A DNA stretch of 64,000 bases, from contig CAWGGX010000003.1 of NCBI GenBank assembly GCA_963822215.1, positions 1,359,370-1,423,369 of the forward strand, read 5' to 3'. This DNA is from Roseiarcus sp963822215 (GTDB lineage: Bacteria > Pseudomonadota > Alphaproteobacteria > Rhizobiales > Beijerinckiaceae). Made by a program: the position numbers and the translations under genes. This document shows, piece by piece, positions 8,211 to 16,700 of the stretch (its first letter is position 1; each line of letters starts with the position of its first letter). Under the pieces are notes generated by a model. It was not told the origin of the DNA. It worked only from the letters and a program-made list of their open reading frames with translations, and searched no databases.

Positions 8211-10100
8211 TCAGTTTGGAATGAAAATCTGTGGCTTTGCTCCGCCGCCGGCGGTCGCCGCCGGCGGGGCATGTCGAACGGGCGCCGGGGCGCTCTCGAC
8301 TGTCTCGCGCCTCTTTACAGGCGCCGGTTTGCGCGGCTCGACGTAGGGCGACGGCGCCGGCTTTTCGACCCGTGGGCGGGGAGCTTCGCGCGGCGTCGTT
8401 TCCCGTGGCGCCTCGGGCGGCGGGAGCGACGCGACAGGCGGCGGGGCGGCCTGCGCCGGGCATGCGTCGTCGCCGGTATAGGCGGCGAGCGTCTGCATCA
8501 AATCCGGGGACAGACGCGTCCCGTCGCCGCTCAGCTTCGCGCCGCGCTCAAATCGCGCGATCGCGCCCTGCGTCTCGCCGTCGTACCGCTTGCTCGCCGG
8601 CTCGACCTTGTAGCACCCCAGTTTCTTCAGCTGGTCCTGGGCGTTGCTCACGCGTTCGCCGATGTCGCTAATCTTGGCCTGCGCGTCGGCCTGCGCCTCC
8701 GGACATTCGGTCCGCGTCAGATACTTTTCCAGCTTTTCACGAGCGCCGACGGCAAAGCTGTCGATCGTGTCGTCGATCTCGTGTTTGGCGTCGTCGCACG
8801 CCTTCGCAACGCGCGCCGCCTCCTGCTCGAGCTGTGCGATGGTTTTGCGGGCCGCCCCGGCCACGACGTCGCAGGTGAACGCGGCGACGGCCTTTTTCAG
8901 AGCGTCGAGATCGGTTCCGAGATCGCGCACCTGGTCCCGCTCGGAGGCGCATTCCTGAGTCTGGACGTCTCGCAGCCCTGCGTCGATCGCCGCGATCGTC
9001 TTCGGACACGCCGCCCGCGAGCGCAAAGCATTGAGGGCGCCTACGCTGCGCGCCTTGACGAAATCGGCGACGTCCGCGGCCTCGCTCTGGCACGCCTCTT
9101 CTAGCTCTTTCGCCTTCGCGGCTTCCTCCTGCTTCCGCCTTTCCTCTTCGGCTGCGGCTTTGGCCTGTTTGCGCTTCGCCTCCTCGGCCGCATCCTGCAA
9201 AGCGGCGATCGCTTTGTCCGCCTCGGCGAGATGCGGCGAATTCGGAAAGCGTTGCTTGAAGTCCTGCAAGCCGGCGATCGTGTTGGAATTCTTTGCCCGG
9301 TCCCAAGCCTCCAACTCCTGCAAGGCGCCGATCGCCTCGTTCGCCTCCCCGAGATGGGGCGAATTCGGATAGCGTTGCTTGAAGCCCTGCAAGTCCGCAA
9401 TCGTGTTGGACTTCTTAGCCCGGTCCCAAGCCTCTGACTCTTGCAGGACGCCGATGGCCTCGTTCGCCTCCCCCAGATGGGGCGAATTCGGATAGCGTTG
9501 CTTGAAGTCCTGCAAGTCCGCAATCGTGTTGGACTTCTTAGCCCGATCCCAAGCCTCCGACTCCTGCAGGGCGCCGATCGCCTTGTTCGCGTCGCCGAGA
9601 TGCGGCGAATTCGGGAAGCGCTGCTTGAAGTCCTGCAAGTCTGCAATCGCGTTGGAACTCTTGGCCCGATCCCAAGCCACTGCTTCCTGCAAAACGGCGA
9701 TCGCCCTGTTCGCGTCGCCGAGATGCGTCGAATTCGGGAAGCGTTGCTTGAAGTCCTGCAATTCCGCGATCGTGTTGGACTTCTTTGCCCGATCCCACGC
9801 CTCTGCTTCCTGCAGGTCGGCGATCGCCTTGTCCGCCTCGGCAGCATGCGGAGAATCTGGGAAGAAGTGCTTGAACGCCTGCAGTTCGTCGATGCTGTTG
9901 GACGCCTTGGCGTGCTCCCAGGCCGCCGCATCGTCCAGCTGCGCAACCTGAAGAGCCGGCCGCGGGGCCTCAATGCGGCGATCGTCTTCGGCCGCGCCCG
10001 ACGCATGCCCGCTCGCGTCCGCCAGGCTGGCCAACTCCGCTCCGGCGGAGCCCAGGACCGCCGCGAACACCAGCGCCAGACGCGCGCAACGTCCCATCAT
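8211..10100 (-). CDS. Secreted protein with six 41-residue helical repeats
   Basis: The 629-residue protein has a signal peptide (LALVFAAVLGSAGAELA). Residues about 60-305 are six tandem 41-residue repeats of the form AWDRAKxSNTIAxLQDF, KQRxPNSPHLxxANxAI, xxLQ, which look like paired amphipathic helices related to TPR/Sel1-type units. A Lys/Glu-rich coiled-coil (about 306-340) follows, then a region with scattered cysteines, a peptidoglycan-binding-like stretch (GCYKVEPASKRYDGETQGAI) and a Pro-rich tail. The cysteines and signal peptide place it in the periplasm. It converges on ppkA. The combination of envelope location and T6SS neighbours suggests an envelope scaffold, but the function is not known. 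Confidence 0.8.
   Translation of the reverse strand: MMGRCARLALVFAAVLGSAGAELASLADASGHASGAAEDDRRIEAPRPALQVAQLDDAAAWEHAKASNSIDELQAFKHFFPDSPHAAEADKAIADLQEAEAWDRAKKSNTIAELQDFKQRFPNSTHLGDANRAIAVLQEAVAWDRAKSSNAIADLQDFKQRFPNSPHLGDANKAIGALQESEAWDRAKKSNTIADLQDFKQRYPNSPHLGEANEAIGVLQESEAWDRAKKSNTIADLQGFKQRYPNSPHLGEANEAIGALQELEAWDRAKNSNTIAGLQDFKQRFPNSPHLAEADKAIAALQDAAEEAKRKQAKAAAEEERRKQEEAAKAKELEEACQSEAADVADFVKARSVGALNALRSRAACPKTIAAIDAGLRDVQTQECASERDQVRDLGTDLDALKKAVAAFTCDVVAGAARKTIAQLEQEAARVAKACDDAKHEIDDTIDSFAVGAREKLEKYLTRTECPEAQADAQAKISDIGERVSNAQDQLKKLGCYKVEPASKRYDGETQGAIARFERGAKLSGDGTRLSPDLMQTLAAYTGDDACPAQAAPPPVASLPPPEAPRETTPREAPRPRVEKPAPSPYVEPRKPAPVKRRETVESAPAPVRHAPPAATAGGGAKPQIFIPN
9186..9923 (-). 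repeat. Six in-frame 123-bp tandem repeats
   Basis: The same sequence recurs every 123 bases (for example GAATTCGG at 9238 and again at 9361), coding the 41-residue units of the surrounding gene. Units 3-5 are nearly identical at the DNA level, which points to recent duplication and a copy number that may vary between strains. Confidence 0.9.
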
Positions 10101-10284
10101 CGCCGCCAGTTTCCCGACTGGAGCCTATTTGCGGAACGTCCCGCCCTTTGGATCAAAGGGCCAAGCTTCGCCTTCCCGCTATCTGACACCATACGTTCGA
10201 CAACGGCGTCTTGAAAGCCTGCGACGATCGAAAACAACCGGCGCAGCCCTGTTTAACCGCGCCCGTTCCCGAGCGCCCAAGCCG

Positions 10285-10659
10285 TCAATCGCCGACGCCG
10301 GTCAGAATGTAGGTCGGGCAATTGAACATGGCGCATTCCCGATCCTGCGGAATCGGCGGGGTGAACGCGACGTGTTCGGTCTTGCGCTTGTCGACTGCAG
10401 GCGCCGCCTTCGCCTGCGCCTGAACCGGCGGCGGCGCGACAGCAATTCCGTCGTTCTGCAACGCCGACTTCAACTGATCGGTGCGCTTGCAGACAATGAC
10501 GGGGTCGCTCGAAAGCACCTTGCCTTCGATGACCCGGTCCACCTTTGCTTCGCGGCACTCAGCGCCGGCGAAGATACCGGCGGTCTGGGCCACGGCGGCC
10601 GAACTGAGGAGCCCTGCTCCCAGCAGCGCTGCGAGCATCACCAGTGGCGACTTGGACAT
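10285..10659 (-). CDS. Small secreted cysteine-containing protein
   Basis: A 124-residue protein of unknown family. It has a clear signal peptide (MLAALLGAGLLSSAAVAQ) and about 100 mature residues with five cysteines (AGAECREA, VIVCKRT, RECAMFNCPTY), an Ala/Pro/Lys-rich middle and no recognised domain. The ATG at 10659 is preferred over an in-frame start 13 codons upstream because AGGAG lies at the right distance and the signal peptide then begins at residue 1. It stands between the repeat protein and the autotransporter on the same strand and is probably periplasmic. Confidence 0.72.
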   Translation of the reverse strand: MSKSPLVMLAALLGAGLLSSAAVAQTAGIFAGAECREAKVDRVIEGKVLSSDPVIVCKRTDQLKSALQNDGIAVAPPPVQAQAKAAPAVDKRKTEHVAFTPPIPQDRECAMFNCPTYILTGVGD

Positions 10660-10732
10660 GATCCATCTCCTATCCGCCCCCGCGGTCATAGAACCCACCC
10701 ATGGCTTGCCAGTTCCCTAACACGCCCTCCGG

Positions 10733-13700
10733 TCAGTAGCTATATCGTAAACCGCCGATGACACCCCAGCCCTGAATGTTCGAGCCGACCCGCAGATCCG
10801 CCTGCAGATAGCTGGTGAACCCCGACTTCGGCGACTGGGTCGCGAAGCCCAGGCTCACCTGGCCGAACGTTCCGACGCTGTTTGTCGTAACGGACGGAAC
10901 CAGCGCAGCCCCGGCCGCGAAAGCGACCGGCTGCGAGAAGTTGGTCGTCGAAGTGCCCTGGAACTCATGCCAGGCGTTGATCGTCAGATAAGGAACCAGG
11001 AACAGATTGTCGTTCAGGGAATAGGTGGTCGCGAGACGGCCGCCGAACCGGCCGAGCGTACTGTTGAGCCCGTCGAACTGGAAGACCGAAATTGGGCCGC
11101 CGCCCAATTCGACGCTGAGGCTGTCCACATTGGTCTGGGTGAAGAAAAACGCCACCGCAGGCGTGAACGAATACCCGTTTCCAAATGGGATCTGGTAGCC
11201 GACGTCGACGGATTCGGTGTTGCCCTGCGCGTTCAGCTTCTGTGGCCCCTGCGTGCCGAGCGACGGGTCGGTCAAACTCAGGTCGAACAGGTTGCGGCGC
11301 CACTGGAAGGTCGCGGCCAGTCCGTTTCCGGTCAAGGCCGCATACACGCCGTAGAACGGGACCTGGGCGTTGGTCGACACTCCGTTCGACGTCTGGAACA
11401 AACCCGGCGTGCTGAACGTATCGGATGAGGCCGCGAACGCCTCGCCCGCGGTCAACCCGAGATGGACGTTCATCTTCGAATTGTTGATGTTGTACAGGCC
11501 CTCGTCTATGCCGAACTGGAAGCCGCCGATATCGTTGATCGACTTGGTCTCGGTCGAATAGCTCGACCCTCCGCCGCTGGCCGTCAACTCGAGCGTGATG
11601 GCGCCGCCGCCGCCGCGTGACCAGACGCCGCCGTATAAGAGGTTCGGCGTCGGATTGGTGGGCGCGCCGAGGAAGGCCTGCGCGTTCTGGAAGAACGACG
11701 TGGTCAGCGCCGTGATGATGGTCGACACCTGGGATGCCGGCGCCGAGACCACGCCCGCCTTTAGCGACTGCAGGATCGAGTCGCTGTTCACCGGCGTGTA
11801 CTGATAGAAGCCGGTTTGGCTCGCTCCGGCAAGCAACTGCTGCCCCGCTAAAGTCAAAGGCAACGAGTTGTTCGTGTAGGCGAGGTGGGAGTTTGCCCAC
11901 TGCAGGTTCCCCGGGTTGGTCAATATGCCGCTCAGCCCTGCGGAGGCGTTTGTTGCCGAACCGGCAATGTTGATCACGTTCGTTTTGCCGGTCGCCAAGT
12001 CGACCGGGATCGTCACCGTGCTGCCGGGGGTTACCGAACCACCCACATTCAACGTCTGGCCGAGATGATTCTGATCGTAAGACTGAGCTGCGGCCAATGA
12101 TGTGAATGGCAGGATGGCCGCTGCGGTGGGATCGCCCACGTAGAACGAGCCGAAGCCGTTTACGCTGACAGTCCCGCCAATCGTACCCAGGGCGAACACG
12201 TCCGCCGTCGCGCCCGGAAGGGTGACATTCCCCTCGATCACGCTTTTTGCGCTTGAAGAGTTCACTATGCCGCCGTTGGCGGTAACTGCGCCAGTGATGG
12301 TCCCATTATTCAGAAGCGTCCCACCATTGTTGACGAGTGCGCCTTCCCACTTATTTTCGTTATCGATCGTTCCGCCGCCGTTGTAACTGACGCCTGCCCC
12401 GGTCGAACCGTCCCACGTGCCGTAGTTCCAGATTGTCCCCGTGTTGCCGGTCGTCGAGGTTCCAACAGTCCCCGACCAGCTCGCGCTGCTGTTATTGATC
12501 GACCCGCAAGTCGCGTTTGAACTCGACGAGCCATTGCAGATGCTGCCGGAATTCGAAGCGACAGTGGCGGTATACGCGCCATAGTTAAGCACGAGGCCGG
12601 CATTGTTGAGATCGTCGAGCACGATCCCGAGATTGACGATCTTGCCGCCCCCCTGGTTTTGGACGCCGCCGGCAGACGCGTTCAACTCACCGTTGGACGC
12701 CACATTGACCGTTCCGGCGTTGGTCAGAAGACCGGACAGCGTGTAAGTCCCGCCCGCACTGACGTTGAGGTTCGCCCCCAATTCGTTGAGGAACGTGCTT
12801 GCGCCGGTGCTCGCGACGGCGCCCGTCACGGTGAACATGCCGGTCGGCTTGTTGTCGATCGCGCCGTTGATCTGCCCGCCCGCGGCATTGACGGCGGCAA
12901 AGTTGGTCAGACCTCCGTTCACGACGCCGCCGCTGTTGTTGGTGAAGGTCCCGCTGTTGAGAACGCCGGCGGACAGGGTTCCGGAGTTCGAAGCCGTTGC
13001 GCCGGAAGCATTCGTCAACAGGCCGCCGACCGTGCCGCCGGTCATGTTCGCGAAAGTCGCCGAGTTCGAAACCGTCCCGGTGATCGCGCCGCTGTTGTCC
13101 AGCGTCCCAGCGGTCACTGTCGCGGTATCGATCGTGCCGCCGGCATCGTTGGTCGCCGTCCCGCCGAGATTTGTAAGTCCCCCCACGACCGTGCCGCCGC
13201 TCATGTTCTCGAACGCGTTGCTGTTGCTCACCCCGGCGTTCAAGGCGCCACTGTTGGTCGCGGTCCCCGTGGCCGTATTCGTCAGCAGCCCGCCGACTGT
13301 GCCGCCGGTCATGTTCGCGAAGATCGCCGAGTTCGACACCGTCGCCGTGATCGCGCCGCTGTTGTTCAGCGCTCCCCCTGTCACGGTCGCGGTATCGATC
13401 GTGCCGCCGGAATCGTTGGTCGCGGTCCCGCCGAGATTTGTAAGCCCCGCGAGGACCCTGCCGCCGCTCTTATTCTCGAACGCATTGCTGTTGCTGACGC
13501 CGCCGTTCAATGCGCCGCTGTTGGTCGCGGTCCCGCCGTTCGTCAGAGCGCCGCTGACCGTCCCGGGCGACAGATTGGCGAACGTGCCGCTGTTATTGTG
13601 GATCACGCCGGTCCAGGTCCCCGAGTTGGTGAGCGTGCCGCCGTCGTTGTTGCCGGTTCCAGTCCAAACCCCAGTGTTTGTGATCGCGCCGCCCGCGACA

Positions 13701-16700
13701 TTGGCGCCGGCGACGACGTCGCCGATCCAGTTCGCGTTGTTGGTGATCCCGCCCGTGTTGGAGGTGACGGCGCCGCTGGTCACGCCGTTGTTCGTGATGG
13801 TCCCGGCGGTCGAGACGCCGCCGTTCGCGTCGAGGGTTGAACCGGCGTCGACGGTCAAAACACCCGTTCCGGAGTTGGTCAGAAGGCCGGCCACGGTCAG
13901 GATGCCCACCGTCGACACGGGCGGGACGGCCGCGGCGTCGCCAACCTCAAGGTTTCCGGCGTTGTTGACCACACCGGTCACCTGCAGCAGGCCGGATACA
14001 GTGAGCGTGCTGCCGGCGTTGTTGTTGACGTTGCCGGTCACGACGCCGCTGTAGAACATCTGGCCATCGTTGATGACCTGGCCGTTGACCGTTCCGATGT
14101 AGAAGAACTTTCCGCCACCCTCGTTTTGAAGGGCGACACCACCGGGAGTGGTGGCGTTGATCGTACCGAAGTTGTAGGCGATTCCGAAGTTGTCCAGACC
14201 GTAAACGACGCCGCCCGAGTTGTTGGTGAAAGTCGCGTGGGCGTTGTTGACTACAGAAAACGTCCCGACTCCGGGCGTGCCGATCGTCCCTTCGTTGGTC
14301 ACGATGCCGGTGCCTGAGTTCGTCAGGCTGCCAGTGACGCTGGCATTGAACTGGTTGTCGAAGCTCCCCCCGCTCGAGACGGTGACCGTGTCAATAACGC
14401 CATTGGCTCGGTTCGTCGCCGTCCCGCCGAGGACGTTCAGCCCGCCGGTGAAGGTCCCCGAGTTGTTGGTCGCGCCGCTGTTGTTGGTGAGCCCGCCGGT
14501 CCAGGTCCCGGTGTTGTTCAGCGTGCCGCCGTCGTTGAAGCTGCCCGCGCCGGAGCCCTTCCAGGTTCCGGCGTTGTTAATCGTGCCGGTCGTGTTGGCG
14601 CCCGAATTGACGTTGCCGTTCCAGGTCCCGCCCAGATTGTTGTTGATCGTGCCGGTGTTGGAGGCGACGTTGGCGTTGTAGACGCCCCCGGAGTTGTTGT
14701 TGACGAGGCCTGCGTTGTTCAGGTCGTCGTCGATCGTGCCAGCGTTCGCGATCGTCCCGCCAATGTTGTTGGTGATGCCCGGACTAAGGGTCCGAGCGTC
14801 GAGCGTGGCGCCGCTCGCGACCGTCACTGCGCCCGAGTTCGTCAAGGCGCCGGTGACCGTGAAGGTCCCCGTATTGACGTTCAGGTTCGCGCCGAGCGCA
14901 TTGGCGAACGTGCTGCCGGCGGTGAATGCGCCGCCGACGTTGAAATTCCCGCCGGCGTTGTTCTGGATCGCCCCGTCGATCTTGCCGCCATTGGCAGTCA
15001 CCGTCCCCGTATTGGTCAGAGCGGCCGCAAGCTCGGAGGTCGCCGCTTCGCTCACATAGGTCCCCGCATTGGTGACAATGGCGGTCGAGGTGATCAGTTT
15101 AGAGTTGTCGACCTCGCCCAGGGATCCGATCGTCAGCGCGGCGGTTGTCACCGTACCTGTGGACTCGTTGATGAGCTTGCCGCCGTTGATCGCGATCGCG
15201 CCGGTCGCAGTAATGGCGCCGGAGCTGTCGATGCTTCCGCCCGTCTGGGTGATCGCGCCGACATTGATCTGTCCGCCGCCCGCTGCAACGGTGACGGTCC
15301 CGGCGTTGTCGAGCGCGCCAAAGGTGTGCGCCGTCGTGCCGAACTGGAACGCCCCGACTGTCAGCGTGCCCGTCGACGTGTTGGTGAAGGTCGAGGTTCC
15401 GTCGCCAGCAAGATTACCCTGCAGTGCAAACGTTCCGCTGTTGCTGACGGCGTCGTTGATCGTCCCGGCCGCGTTGACGGCGCCGGTATTGTCCACGCCA
15501 CCGTTGATGACGCTGGTGGCGAAGTCCGTATTCAGCGTGCCCGCATTGCTGAGGGCGCTGGTAAGCGAGGAGAGCGTGCCGGCGTTTGAGATTGTCGCGC
15601 CGGCGCTGTTGACGACCGAGTTCGCGCTCAGCGTATCGCCGGACGCAATCGTAACGCCCGGCGCGGCGGTGGAGCTGTTGGTCAGCGTCGTGATGCCGGT
15701 GAAGTTGCCGCCGGTGACGTTGAGCGTGGCCGTTCCGGCGTTGTCGAACGTGCTGTTGCCGACAAGATTGCCGCCGGTAACGGTAAAGACGCCAGATCCG
15801 CTGTTGCTCACGGCGCCGTTGATCGTACCGGCCGCGTTGACGGAGCCGGTATTGTTCACGCCACCGTTGATCGTACCGGCCGCATTGACGACGCCGGTAT
15901 TGTTCACGCCACCGTTGATGACGCTGGTGGCGAAGTCCGTATTCAGCGTACCCGCGTTGCTGAGGGCGCTGGTAAGCGAGGAGAGCGTGCCGGCGTTCGA
16001 GATCGTCGCGCCGGCGCTGTTGACGACCGAGTTGGCGCTCAGCGTATCGCCGGACGCGATCGTAACGCCGGGCGTGGCAGTGGAGCTGTTGGTCAGCGTC
16101 GTGACGCCGGTGAAGTTGCCGCCGGTGACGTTGAGCGTCGCCGTTCCGGCATTGTTGAACGTGCCGTCGCCGACGAGATTGCCGCCGGTAACGGTGAAGA
16201 CACCGGATCCACTGTTGCTGACTGCGCCGTTGATTGTCCCGGCCGCGTTGACGGAGCCAGTATTGTTCACGCCACCGTTGACGACGCTTGTCGCCGAGTC
16301 CGTGTTCAGCGTGCCTGCGTTGCTAAGGGTAGTGGTAAGCGAGGAGAGCGTGCCGGCGTTCGAGATCGTCGCGCCGGCGCTGTTGACGACCGAGTTGGCG
16401 CTCAGCGTATCGCCGGACGCGATCGTGACGCCCGGCGCCGCGGTTGAGCTGTTGGTCAACGTCGTGACGCCGGTAAAGTTGCCGCCGGTGACGTTGAGCG
16501 TGGCCGTTCCGCTGTTATTGAACGCGCTGTTACCGGCGAGATTCCCGCCGGTAACGGTGAAGACGCCGGATCCGCTGTTGCTGACGCCGCCGTTGATCGT
16601 CCCGGCCGCGTTGACGGCGCCGGTATTGTTCACGCCGCCGTTAACGACGCTAGTCGCCGAGTCCGTGTTCAGCGTGCCTGCGTTGCTAAGGGCAGTGGTA

